From NCBI RefSeq assembly GCF_010686755.1, contig NZ_JAAGXA010000011.1, forward strand, positions 62,001 through 126,000: a DNA stretch of 64,000 bases, in the 5' to 3' direction. Position 1 is the stretch's first letter. Every line of letters starts with the position of its first letter. Below are positions 51,007 to 59,224 of this stretch, piece by piece. Position numbers and translations under genes: made by a program. The stretch is from Nocardioides zeae (GTDB lineage: Bacteria; Actinomycetota; Actinomycetes; Propionibacteriales; Nocardioidaceae). Under the pieces are notes generated by a model. It searched no databases. It was not told the DNA's origin and saw only the letters and a program-made list of their open reading frames with translations.

Positions 51007-52344
51007 TCAGCCGGCGGGGATCGCCGGAGTGCCCGCCTGGTTTCCCTTGAGGTCCAGGCGTTCTGCCGACCACGGCAACGTCAGAGGAGCCTTGGGCTCG
51101 GGCGCGTGGGTCTCGCCGGTCATGAGGTTGTTCCACCGGCGCCACCAACAGCGCATCTGCAGCTCGTCCTGCCCCGTCGTGATGTCCGTGTTCATGCCGC
51201 GCGAGATGTCCGACCAAGGAAGCTCCTTGTGGGTCGCGAAACCCTTCTGCGCGCTTTCGAGTGCCTCGACGTCGTCGGGGGAGGCGAGGCCGCCCGGGCC
51301 CCAGAACGTGAGGAAGTTGTCGAGTCGCTGGGCCCGCAGGTCGGGCCCCTCGTCCTTCGGGACGATGTGCCAGGCGGTGACCTCCATGAAGTCCGGCGTC
51401 ACGGGGTCGATCTTGCGGATGAGCACGCCCATCACGAGGTCGATGACGATGAGGTTGGGGAAGATCACGAGGTTGCGGGTGCCTCGGAGGCGGTCGGCCC
51501 AGCCCTCGCCGTGACGCTCCGCGACGTCCGCGTAGCGCTCGGCGCGCTCGGCCCTGCCGGCTTCGGACAACGGACGGCCCATCAGGTCCTCGCCGCCGGG
51601 GGGAGCGGCGAAGACCGCGTGCCCGTTGCCGAGGTCGATGCTGCGTTCCTTGCCCACCAACGAGGTGTCGACCGAGTTGCCGCGTGCCGCGATGACCATC
51701 TCGAAGTAACGCTGGTGCGTCGACATGGCGTGGTACCCGTCCACGCTGTTCTCGACCAACAGCTTCCAGTTGGCGCGGCAGGAGTACTCGTGGGTGCCCT
51801 CGATGATCTCCATGCCGACCTCGGACTGGTCGACGATGAGGTCGAGGTACTCCCGAGCACCCGCGAGGTAGTCCACCAGCGGGACGATGTCGGGGTCGAA
51901 GCTCGCGAACACGAAACCGCGGTAGGACTCCACCCGCGGCGGCGCCGCGAGCCCGGGCCGCTCGAAGTCCGCGCCGTACGCGTGGTCGCCCGGCATCGAG
52001 ACCTGCTCGCCAGCGGTGTTGAACGACCACCCGTGGTAGAAGCACGTCATGAACCGTGCGTTGCCGGACCTGTCGCGGCACAACATCGCTCCGCGGTGCG
52101 GGCAGGAGTTGAGCCAGACGCGGATCTCGCCCTTGTGGTCGCGCGTGAAGATGATCGGGCGGCCGGACAGGGTCCGGGTCTTGAAGCTGTTCGGCTTGGG
52201 CAGCTCGGACTCGTGCCCCACGTAGAGCCAGCTCTTGTCGAAGACGCGGCTACGTTCCATCGTGAGCACAGCCGAGTCGACCATCGTGGAGCGGTTGATC
52301 TTGAACTTCGGCGTGTCTCGATCGTCGATCACGTACTCGGACAT
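51007..52344 (-). CDS. Rieske non-heme iron oxygenase, alpha (catalytic) subunit
   Basis: The 445-residue aromatic ring-hydroxylating oxygenase has a [2Fe-2S] Rieske site (Cys81-Pro-His83, Cys101-x2-His104) and a mononuclear iron site ENSVDGYHAMSTH (Asp-x2-His-x4-His). It would take electrons from the ferredoxin and reductase encoded 1 kb away on the other strand. No beta-subunit gene of the SnoaL-like type is present in the window, so it may work as an alpha-only trimer or use a distant partner. It overlaps the upstream hydrolase-like gene by one base (TGATG). Substrate unknown, probably an aromatic acid. Confidence 0.88.
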   Translation of the reverse strand: MSEYVIDDRDTPKFKINRSTMVDSAVLTMERSRVFDKSWLYVGHESELPKPNSFKTRTLSGRPIIFTRDHKGEIRVWLNSCPHRGAMLCRDRSGNARFMTCFYHGWSFNTAGEQVSMPGDHAYGADFERPGLAAPPRVESYRGFVFASFDPDIVPLVDYLAGAREYLDLIVDQSEVGMEIIEGTHEYSCRANWKLLVENSVDGYHAMSTHQRYFEMVIAARGNSVDTSLVGKERSIDLGNGHAVFAAPPGGEDLMGRPLSEAGRAERAERYADVAERHGEGWADRLRGTRNLVIFPNLIVIDLVMGVLIRKIDPVTPDFMEVTAWHIVPKDEGPDLRAQRLDNFLTFWGPGGLASPDDVEALESAQKGFATHKELPWSDISRGMNTDITTGQDELQMRCWWRRWNNLMTGETHAPEPKAPLTLPWSAERLDLKGNQAGTPAIPAG

Positions 52345-53189
52345 CAGTCAGCACCTTCTTCTCTCGGGTCGTGGGCGTCGGCGTGGTGGATCGGGGCCGC
52401 GGGCAGCGGACCGTGCGATGAGCTCGCCCCGCGACGCTCGCGCCATGCGACGGCGAGGGGCGTGGGACGAGGCTCGACCTGGGCGTTGAACCACTCGATG
52501 ATCCGCTGACGGTGGTCGAACGAGGCGGCGAGCTCGAGCGGCTCGGTCGAGCGCAGGTACAGGTCCGCTCCTACGCCCGGATACCTCACCACCTGCGAGT
52601 GGCGCGGCCCGCGCGCCGCCAGCAGGGTGGAGAGGTCGGTGAGGGCCGACGCGGGTGCGGCCGGGTCCTCCTCCCCCGACAGGACCAGCCAGGGGGAGCG
52701 GGTCGCGCTGACGAGAGGGGGGAGCGCGGCATCGAGCTCGCCGCGCGCGTCGGCGGTGAGACCCACGGGCGAGACCGTGACCAGCGCACCCGCCCCGGTC
52801 GCAGCGCTGAGCCGCATGGCGCTCGCCACGGGGATCCGGAATGCCAGTACACCGATCTGCGCGGCCTCCCATCCCCGTGCGGCGAGGCGACCGGAGAGCG
52901 ACGCTGCGGCGGCGACCAGCGCGTCTGCGCTGACGTCGCCGTGCGGGGTTGCCGCGAGGCCCTCGTACCCGTGCTCTGCGAGGGCGTTGAGCACGACCGC
53001 ATCGTCCCCGTCGCACTGGTCCTCGGCACAGAGCACCAAGACGGCGCCGCGGGGGATGCCTCCCAAGTACAGCTCAGCCACGTCCAGGGGCGTGCCGGCG
53101 TGGGCCCAGCGCTCCCGTCGTGGGGTGATGGTCACAGCAGTCTGCAAGCGTCGGTCCTCCAGTGCGTCGGAACCGCCGATGATCGACAC
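52344..53189 (-). CDS. Dienelactone-hydrolase-like alpha/beta protein with degenerate active site
   Basis: About 281 residues (start uncertain: GTG 53189 or GTG 53135) follow the dienelactone hydrolase layout: GAVLVLCAEDQCDGDDAVVLNALAEHGYEGLAATP, then LSGEEDPAAP and a C-terminal FDHRQRIIEWFNAQVEP. At the nucleophile elbow it reads IGVLAFRIPVASA, with no Cys or Ser in a G-x-x-x-G setting. Where the catalytic His is expected it reads YPGVGADLYL. It may be non-catalytic or use other residues. The 1-bp overlap with the Rieske gene implies joint expression. Confidence 0.7.
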   Translation of the reverse strand: MSIIGGSDALEDRRLQTAVTITPRRERWAHAGTPLDVAELYLGGIPRGAVLVLCAEDQCDGDDAVVLNALAEHGYEGLAATPHGDVSADALVAAAASLSGRLAARGWEAAQIGVLAFRIPVASAMRLSAATGAGALVTVSPVGLTADARGELDAALPPLVSATRSPWLVLSGEEDPAAPASALTDLSTLLAARGPRHSQVVRYPGVGADLYLRSTEPLELAASFDHRQRIIEWFNAQVEPRPTPLAVAWRERRGASSSHGPLPAAPIHHADAHDPREEGAD

Positions 53190-53225
53190 GACTCGTTCCG
53201 CGGGGAAGCCGACGTCCCAGGCACC

Positions 53226-53259
53226 GGAACTGGCGCCCGTTCCAGCGAACGGGACGTTC
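53226..53259. promoter_or_regulatory. Nested inverted repeats in the divergent hydrolase / ferredoxin region
   Basis: GGAAC...GTTCC (53226-53243), CGTTC-CAGC-GAACG (53238-53251) and GAACG-GGA-CGTTC (53247-53259) overlap one another between the divergent genes. A regulator-binding site is possible. Confidence 0.4.
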
Positions 53260-53353
53260 GCTCGTGCGCGGCGCCAGCGTCCCGGAGGGTGAGGCCCCCA
53301 CGGGCGCTGCGGCTCCGGGCGCGCGCCCCCGAGCGAGAAGAAGGTCCACCACG

Positions 53354-53668
53354 ATGCAGGAGCGGCGATTCGCCTGTGCCAGCGACGAGCTGGAGCCGGG
53401 CACGTCGATGACCGTGCCCGGCGATCCCCCCGTCGCGGTGTTCCGCAACGAGGCCGGCGACTTCTTTGCCACCGCGGACACGTGCACGCACGAAGACTGG
53501 TCACTCGGGACCGACAGCGACCTCGACGACGAGGAGGTGACCTGTCCCCTCCACATGGCGCGCTTCGACATCCGTACGGGCAAGCCGCTCTGCTTCCCCG
53601 CGACCGTCGCACTGGCCACGTTCGAGGTGGAGGTAGCCGCGGACGGCCGCGTCTACGTCGTGGTCTGA
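53354..53668 (+). CDS. Rieske-type ferredoxin
   Basis: The 104-residue [2Fe-2S] Rieske ferredoxin has ligands in CTH (Cys44, His46) and CPLH (Cys64, His67). It is the usual size for the soluble electron carrier of three-component ring-hydroxylating oxygenases. It probably passes electrons from the reductase encoded 63 bp downstream to the Rieske oxygenase on the other strand. Confidence 0.92.
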   Translation: MQERRFACASDELEPGTSMTVPGDPPVAVFRNEAGDFFATADTCTHEDWSLGTDSDLDDEEVTCPLHMARFDIRTGKPLCFPATVALATFEVEVAADGRVYVVV

Positions 53669-53671
53669 CCC

Positions 53672-53690
53672 GGTTCCGGCCACCGGCACA
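53672..53690. promoter_or_regulatory. Imperfect operator-like palindrome GGTTCCG-N5-CGGCACA
   Basis: The left half-site is identical to that at 62877, the spacer is 5 nt and the right half matches 5 of 7 bases. It lies 41 bp upstream of the reductase start. Confidence 0.4.
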
Positions 53691-53731
53691 GGGCGTTGAG
53701 GCAGGGGAGTGTCCACTGCGACCTTCGCAGC

Positions 53732-54928
53732 GTGACCACTTTGATCGTCGGGGCCTCGGTCGCGGGCATCCGCACCGCGCAGGCCCTCCGCATGGTCGGG
53801 CACCGCGACGCCATCACGCTGATCGGCGAGGAGCTCCACCAGCCGTACGACAAGCCGCCGTTGTCGAAGGAGTGCCTCGCCGAGCCGGGCGAGCCCGTGC
53901 CGCTCCTCAGCAACGACGATCTCGTCGCACTCGACGTCGAGCTCCGGCTCGGTGTGCGGGCCACGTCGCTCGATGCGGAGCGACGCGTGGTCAGGACGTC
54001 CACGGGGGAGTCGTTCGACTACGACCGGCTGGTCATCGCGACCGGGGTGACACCCCGCTCGTTGCCGGGTGCGCAACACCTGGCCGGTGTCCACACCGTA
54101 CGCACGTACGACGACGCCGCGGCGGTGCGCGCTTCCCTCGCGGCCGGCCGGCGGGTCGTGGTCGTCGGCGGCGGGTTCATCGGCGCCGAGGTGGCGTCAG
54201 CGGCTCGCGCGCAGGGTCTCCCGGTCGACCTCGTAGAGCCCCAAGACGTCCCCATGACCCATCTCTTCGGCGTCGAGGTGGCGACGGAGATCTCCAGGCT
54301 GCACGAGCTCAACGGCACGGTGGTGCACGCCGGTGTGGGGGTTGCGGGGCTGGAGGGTGACGGTGGGGTGACCGGGGTCCGGCTCACCGACGGTCGCCGG
54401 CTCGACGCGGATCTCGTCGTCGTCGGTATCGGCGCCGCTCCGGCGACCGACTGGCTGCTCGGTTCGGGACTGCCTGTTGACGACGGGGTTCTCTGCGACG
54501 AGCAGCTGCGGGTCATCGGTTTCCCGGACGTGTACGCCGCGGGAGACGTGGCGCGCTGGCCGATGCCCTTCGGTGAACGCCCGGTTCGCGTCGAGCACTG
54601 GACGAACGCGAACGAGCACGCGGCGCTCGTGGCCGCCACGATCACCGGAGGTGCGCCGCCCCGACCGCAACCGCCGTACGTCTGGTCCGACCAGTACGGG
54701 CGGCGCATCCAGATCGTCGGAACACCGCGGGCAGGCCGAGCCGCGAGGCTCGTCGGTTCGGTCACGGAGGCTGCGTTCGTCGCGATCTTCGCCGACGACG
54801 ACGGACGCACCGTCGGGGCGCTCGTGCTCGACGACGCCCGCACCCTGATGCGCTGCCGCAAGGCGGTCGCCGCTCGGACGCCTGTCTGCGAGCTCCAGCT
54901 CGGTGTCCCGGCTGCCGTCCGCGCGTGA
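53732..54928 (+). CDS. Ferredoxin--NAD(+) reductase (BphA4/ThcD-like flavoprotein)
   Basis: The 398-residue reductase has an FAD motif VGASVAGIRTAQAL, DKPPLSKE near the flavin, LVIATGVTPR, an NAD motif VVVGGGFIGAEVASAA, VVVGIGAAPATDWL and YAAGDVARWP. A C-terminal reductase domain follows (RVEHWTNANEHA, PYVWSDQYGRRIQIVG). This is the NADH-dependent reductase of a three-component oxygenase. GTG 53732 places the FAD motif at the N-terminus, as is normal. Confidence 0.9.
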   Translation: MTTLIVGASVAGIRTAQALRMVGHRDAITLIGEELHQPYDKPPLSKECLAEPGEPVPLLSNDDLVALDVELRLGVRATSLDAERRVVRTSTGESFDYDRLVIATGVTPRSLPGAQHLAGVHTVRTYDDAAAVRASLAAGRRVVVVGGGFIGAEVASAARAQGLPVDLVEPQDVPMTHLFGVEVATEISRLHELNGTVVHAGVGVAGLEGDGGVTGVRLTDGRRLDADLVVVGIGAAPATDWLLGSGLPVDDGVLCDEQLRVIGFPDVYAAGDVARWPMPFGERPVRVEHWTNANEHAALVAATITGGAPPRPQPPYVWSDQYGRRIQIVGTPRAGRAARLVGSVTEAAFVAIFADDDGRTVGALVLDDARTLMRCRKAVAARTPVCELQLGVPAAVRA

Positions 54929-54982
54929 CACACCCGACGAGTCGCATCCGCGGCTCGCGACAACCTCGAAGGAGAACGATTC

Positions 54983-55954
54983 ATGGCACTGACCGCTGAG
55001 GGCATCATCGAGGTCCCCGGTATGTCGAGCCTCTGGGCGCGGCTCGGCAACGGGGCGAAGGCTCACTACATGTTCGCTGGCGAGGACGGTCCGGCAGTGG
55101 TCCTGCTGCACGGGGGACTGCCCGGCAGCTCGGGTGCAGCCGGCTGGCGCTTCACCGCCACTGCGCTGGCCGAGGCGGGCTTCCGCGTCTACTGCCCCGA
55201 CATGCCGGGATTCGGCCTGTCCGACCCGGCGGAGCAGTACCGTCCGCGCGGCCTCCACGACCACGTCGACTTCATCCAGGACTTCGTCGACGCGGTCGGC
55301 TTGGACACGTTCCACATCGCCGGCAACTCGATGGGGTGCATGAACACCGTGTCGTACGTGACGGCGCACCCGGAGCGCGTGCGCAGCTACATCCTCATCG
55401 CTGGTGACATCGGTGACATCGTCGACGACCAGGAGAAGCCGCGCGGCCGGCTCGACCTCTCCTTCTACGACGGGTCGCGCGAGGGCATGCGCAAGATGAT
55501 GGCGGCAATCCTCCACCGTCCCGAGACGGTCAGCGAAGACCTGGTCGAGATGCGCTACCAGGCGGCGTCCCGTCACGCAGAGGGCTACAAGATCCTCCTC
55601 CCCAACATCCACGCCTTCGCCAACTTCGCCGAGTGGAGCGACCCCAACCTCAAGGCCCGGATGTCGACCAAGGGTCGGTTCGACCAGATGACGATCCCGG
55701 GTCTGTATCTCTACGGTCGTCAGGACATCCTCACGCCGGTCGAGTGGGGCTACGTGCAGGAGGACCGCCTGCCCAACGTCCAGTTCTTCTACCCGGACGA
55801 CTGCGGGCACCAGGGGCAGACGGACCGGCCCGACCTGTTCAACCCGGTGTTCGTCGAGTTCTTCCGCGACGGCCAGGTGTCGCGCGCGACTGCCGACGCT
55901 GCCGGCGTGTCCGATCGACGTCCCGAGATCAGCGCGTACGTCGCCCCCGCGTGA
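54983..55954 (+). CDS. Alpha/beta hydrolase, meta-cleavage product (C-C) hydrolase-like
   Basis: The 323-residue hydrolase has the oxyanion segment VVLLHGGLPGSSGAAGW, nucleophile elbow IAGNSMGCM (Ser116), acid LYLYGRQDILTPVEWG (Asp) and His in DDCGHQGQTDRPDLFN. GNSMGG/C and the lid region resemble BphD/HsaD-type hydrolases, which split ring-cleavage products made by extradiol dioxygenases. The gene lies directly before an extradiol dioxygenase gene. ATG 54983 has AAGGAGAA upstream. Confidence 0.85.
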   Translation: MALTAEGIIEVPGMSSLWARLGNGAKAHYMFAGEDGPAVVLLHGGLPGSSGAAGWRFTATALAEAGFRVYCPDMPGFGLSDPAEQYRPRGLHDHVDFIQDFVDAVGLDTFHIAGNSMGCMNTVSYVTAHPERVRSYILIAGDIGDIVDDQEKPRGRLDLSFYDGSREGMRKMMAAILHRPETVSEDLVEMRYQAASRHAEGYKILLPNIHAFANFAEWSDPNLKARMSTKGRFDQMTIPGLYLYGRQDILTPVEWGYVQEDRLPNVQFFYPDDCGHQGQTDRPDLFNPVFVEFFRDGQVSRATADAAGVSDRRPEISAYVAPA

Positions 55955-56007
55955 GCTCCAGAAACGCACACCACCCACATCACGCGTGACCACGAGGAGG
56001 CTTGATC

Positions 56008-57075
56008 ATGGGAGAAGCAATCGGCCTGGGAATCACCCACTACCCGTTGCTGGCCGCGACGGACGAGTACATGGCGGCGCTCATGTCGCAGGTGCTCACT
56101 GATCCCGACATCCCCGACGATCGGAAGGACCCGGCCAACTGGTCGGATCTCGCGCAGCAGGAGTGGTCCGACGACCGCGGTGCGGCCGCGGCGGCCGGGC
56201 ACCGCAAGTCCTTGCTGACCAACCTGGCCGCAGCGAGGCAGACGTTGGACGAGTTCGAGCCGGACCTGCTGATCGTCTGGGGTGACGACCAGTACGAGAA
56301 CTTCCGTGAGGAGGTCATTCCTTCGTTCTGCATCCTGGCGTACCCCGACACCGAGGTGGACCAGCTCGCGGTGCTGGACGTGATGTCGCTTCCGAACGCG
56401 TGGGGTCTCCCCAGTGGTCAGCGGATGGTGATGCGGGGCAACCAGCCCTATGCCAAGAAGCTGGCCCAGGACGTGCTGGCGGACGGGGTGGACGTGGCGT
56501 ACTCCTACGAGCCGCGGCGGGACATCCACCACTTCCCGCACGCCTTCGCGAACACCCAGGTCTTCCTGGACTACGAGAACGTGGGCAAGACCTTCCCGTA
56601 CCCGATCGTGTCCGTCGCCGTGAACTGCTACGGCGAGCACGTGATCGCCCGCCGTGGCGGGATCGCTCCTTTCGCCGAGATCCTGGGAGGGGAAGACCTC
56701 GACCCGCCCGGTCCCTCGCCGCAGCGGTGCTACGAGTTCGGTCGCGCGGTCGGTCGCTCGGTGCGCAAGAGCGACAAGCGGGTCGCGCTGGTGGCCTCCG
56801 CGAGCTGGTCGCACGCCTTCCTGAACGACAAGGACTGGCACCTGCGTCCTGACACTGCGGCAGACCGCGAGCTCTACGACGCCATGGTCCGTGGCGACCA
56901 CGACGTGTGGACGTCGCGGACGGTGCGGGACATCGTCGATGCCGGCCAGCACGAGATGCTCAACTGGTTCTGCCTGCTGGGCGCGGTCTCAGAGCTCGGG
57001 TTGGAGCTCGAGAGCAGCGAGTTCGTCGAGACCGAGGTCTTCAACTCGAACAAGGCGTTCGCGACCTTCCGCTGA
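56008..57075 (+). CDS. Class III extradiol dioxygenase-like protein (LigB family)
   Basis: The 355-residue LigB-fold protein has the first iron His in LGITHYPLL (His11), a conserved His in SASWSHAFLND and a Glu in AGQHEMLNWFCLLGA. Where LigB has the second iron ligand (NDH...F), this protein reads GDDQYENF, with Gln95 in place of His. Either this variant family binds iron differently or cleaves a different type of substrate. It probably opens a catechol or related ring, supplying the C-C hydrolase encoded upstream. ATG 56008 sits 7 nt after GAGGAGG. Confidence 0.8.
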   Translation: MGEAIGLGITHYPLLAATDEYMAALMSQVLTDPDIPDDRKDPANWSDLAQQEWSDDRGAAAAAGHRKSLLTNLAAARQTLDEFEPDLLIVWGDDQYENFREEVIPSFCILAYPDTEVDQLAVLDVMSLPNAWGLPSGQRMVMRGNQPYAKKLAQDVLADGVDVAYSYEPRRDIHHFPHAFANTQVFLDYENVGKTFPYPIVSVAVNCYGEHVIARRGGIAPFAEILGGEDLDPPGPSPQRCYEFGRAVGRSVRKSDKRVALVASASWSHAFLNDKDWHLRPDTAADRELYDAMVRGDHDVWTSRTVRDIVDAGQHEMLNWFCLLGAVSELGLELESSEFVETEVFNSNKAFATFR

Positions 57076-57082
57076 CGCCCGA

Positions 57083-57130
57083 CGAGACGAGGTGGGCCCG
57101 ACCGTCCTGTGTCGGGCCCACCTCGTCTCG
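57083..57130. terminator. Bidirectional terminator between convergent dioxygenase and IclR genes
   Basis: Two 20-nt arms (57083-57102 and 57111-57130) pair perfectly around an 8-nt loop. The GGTGGGCCC core is strong enough to stop transcription in both directions. Confidence 0.75.
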
Positions 57131-57148
57131 ACCTGCGCGGCGTGGGAG

Positions 57149-57991
57149 TCAGCCGGTCGAGTCCCACGGAGCAGGATCGGTGATGGTGCGCGGCAGCAGA
57201 CGTGCGCGCTCGTCGTCGTCACCGATGAACTCCGTGCAGCGCGTCTCGAGCTGCCGAACCGTGCGCCGCAGTGCTTCCTCGGTGCGACCGCAGACCGTCC
57301 CACCGGCCTTGCCCGACGGCCCGGACAGGGTCAGGGCACCGACGGCGACACCGTTGACGACCACCGCCATCGCCGTGCTCTCGTGACCTACCTGGGCCTC
57401 TCCGTACTCCCGTGCGACACCGGACTTCCGGACGATCCGCAGGTGTTCGACGAACTCGCTCGAGTCGGTGATCGATTGGGGAGTGAGCAGAGGCAGACGC
57501 TCCGGCATGAACGCCAGGAGATCGTCCAGATCTTCCTCGGCGAGCAGCGCCTTGCCGGCAGCCGTGCAGTTGGCCGGCAGACGTGCGCCGACGCGGCCGA
57601 GGTTGAAGGTCTCGCCCAGGGGTGAGAGCCGCTCGATGACGACGATGTCGAACTGGCGGAGCACGGCGAAGCTGACGGTGAGTCCGGACCACCGCTGGAG
57701 AGCGACGAGGAAGGGGATCGCCAGCTCACGCATGTTGGCAGCGGGGGTGGTTGCCCCCAGCTGCAGGAGACCCAGCCCCAGCTTGTAGCCGGAGCGGTGG
57801 TGCTCCAGCGCGCCCAGGTCGACCAGCCGGGCGAGGAGGCGGTGCACCGTCGACTTCGGCAGCCCCGAGGCGCGGCTCAGCTGGCTGAGGGTCATCACCC
57901 GGTTGCTGTCGTTGAACGAGTACAGCAACTCGAAGGCCTTGTTCAAGATCGAGGCGACCTCGCCGCCTGTCTCGTTCGATCGTGCGTTCAT
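57149..57991 (-). CDS. IclR-family transcriptional regulator
   Basis: The 280-residue regulator has an N-terminal winged helix (VASILNKAFELLYSFNDS ... LTLSQLSRASGLPKSTVHRLLARLVDLGALEH, with MTLSQ in the actual sequence) and a C-terminal IclR ligand-binding domain (PANCTAAGKALLA, VAREYGEAQVGHESTAMAVVV). It is divergent from the decarboxylase operon and within the catabolic region, so it is the best candidate for local control by a pathway intermediate. It may bind the GGTTCCG palindromes, which is untested. Confidence 0.88.
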   Translation of the reverse strand: MNARSNETGGEVASILNKAFELLYSFNDSNRVMTLSQLSRASGLPKSTVHRLLARLVDLGALEHHRSGYKLGLGLLQLGATTPAANMRELAIPFLVALQRWSGLTVSFAVLRQFDIVVIERLSPLGETFNLGRVGARLPANCTAAGKALLAEEDLDDLLAFMPERLPLLTPQSITDSSEFVEHLRIVRKSGVAREYGEAQVGHESTAMAVVVNGVAVGALTLSGPSGKAGGTVCGRTEEALRRTVRQLETRCTEFIGDDDERARLLPRTITDPAPWDSTG

Positions 57992-58165
57992 CGAGTGGCG
58001 CTCCCATCATCGTTGATGTGAAGCGCAATCTATGACGATAGTCACCTTGGATCAAGGGATCTGTGGCTCCGCTCTGCGCGGCAGCGTTTCGGTGGCTAGA
58101 ACTCGTCGTTGCCCTCCTGTGTCGAGTTCCTACGGTGGACGCAGTCCTGACCTGGAAGGTGCAGC
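57992..58165. promoter_or_regulatory. Divergent promoter region of iclR and decarboxylase operon
   Basis: Contains GAACTCG (58099-58105) and CGAGTTC (58123-58129) in inverted orientation 17 nt apart, and an AT-richer stretch near 58011-58050. GGAAGG (58154-58159) supports the TTG start of the next gene. Confidence 0.45.
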
Positions 58166-59224
58166 TTGACCCTCGACGACGCCGTGGTGAGTCCGATGAT
58201 CGACCTCCACGCCCACCACTTCCCCCGCGCGCTCACCGAGAGCTCGACCACTCCGACAGGGCCGCGCTGGCCGCACCTCCGTCCCGGCACCGATGGCCGT
58301 GGACAGATCATGGTCGGCGATGCGGTGTTCCGGCACGTGACCGCGGACCTGTGGGACGTCGAGACCAAGCTGCTGGCACTCGACCGTGCCGGCATCGGTG
58401 TCCAGGTCGTCTCGCCGGTCCCCGTGATGCTGTGCACGTGGGCGGACGCAGCCGACGCCGCGGCGTACTGCCGTGCCGTCAACGTCGCGTTGGCAGAAGA
58501 CGTGGCGACCGCCCCGAGCCGCCTGCGCGGTCTGGGCGCTGTGCCGCTGCAGGACGTCGAGCGGGCGGTCGTCGAGCTGCACCACGCCGTCGCCACCCTC
58601 GGACTGCTCGGCGTCGAGATCGGCACATCGGTCGAGGGCGTCGACCTCGACGACCCCCGCCTGCACCCGTTCTGGGCTGCGGCCGAGGACCTGGGTGCCG
58701 TGGTCTTCGTGCACCCCATGGACGGCGGCGGCGGCGTGGTCAGGCGCGCGGGACAGCCGTACGACTTCGGCCTCGGCATGCTGACCGACACGGCGATCGC
58801 CGCCGGCGGACTGGTCTTCGGCGGCGTGCTGGCGCGCTTTCCCGCGCTCAAGGTCGTCCTCGCTCATGGCTGCGGCAGCTTCGCCTGGAGCTACCCGCGT
58901 CTGCGGCTCGGCGACCAGGTCTGGAACGGGGGAGACCCGGCGATGTCCGACGATCGCGCGCGGTCGCTGTGGGTGGACACCCTCGTCCTCGATCCCGAGC
59001 ACCTCCGGATCCTGGTCCACCGATTCGGTCCGGACAAGGTGGTCCTCGGTACGGACCATCCCTTCTTCCCCGCGGTGACCGCGGGCGCCCGCGACTTCGT
59101 CGGCGACGCTGTCGCCTCCGGAGCTCTCACGCGGGCGCAGGGGGAGGGGGTGCTGCACAGGAACGCCGCGGAGCTGCTGGGGCTGGGCAGCCCGTCGACC
59201 ACGCAGCCGGCCGAGACGTCATGA
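58166..59224 (+). CDS. Amidohydrolase, ACMSD-like decarboxylase
   Basis: The 352-residue amidohydrolase has the metal motif IDLHAHHFP (His15, His17), VFVHPMDGGGG (metal His), VLAHGCGSFAWSYPRLRLG and VVLGTDHPFFP (catalytic Asp). This is the ACMSD/gamma-resorcylate decarboxylase branch, whose members decarboxylate aromatic acids or ring-cleavage products. The TTG start has GGAAGG 6 nt upstream; GTG 58184 is an alternative. Coupled by ATGA to a flavoprotein hydroxylase. Confidence 0.82.
   Translation: MTLDDAVVSPMIDLHAHHFPRALTESSTTPTGPRWPHLRPGTDGRGQIMVGDAVFRHVTADLWDVETKLLALDRAGIGVQVVSPVPVMLCTWADAADAAAYCRAVNVALAEDVATAPSRLRGLGAVPLQDVERAVVELHHAVATLGLLGVEIGTSVEGVDLDDPRLHPFWAAAEDLGAVVFVHPMDGGGGVVRRAGQPYDFGLGMLTDTAIAAGGLVFGGVLARFPALKVVLAHGCGSFAWSYPRLRLGDQVWNGGDPAMSDDRARSLWVDTLVLDPEHLRILVHRFGPDKVVLGTDHPFFPAVTAGARDFVGDAVASGALTRAQGEGVLHRNAAELLGLGSPSTTQPAETS

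Noticed and set aside
53190..53612. Upstream extension of the dienelactone-hydrolase-like frame
   Set aside because: It would overlap the Rieske ferredoxin gene on the other strand and has no homology. Start placed at GTG 53189 or 53135.
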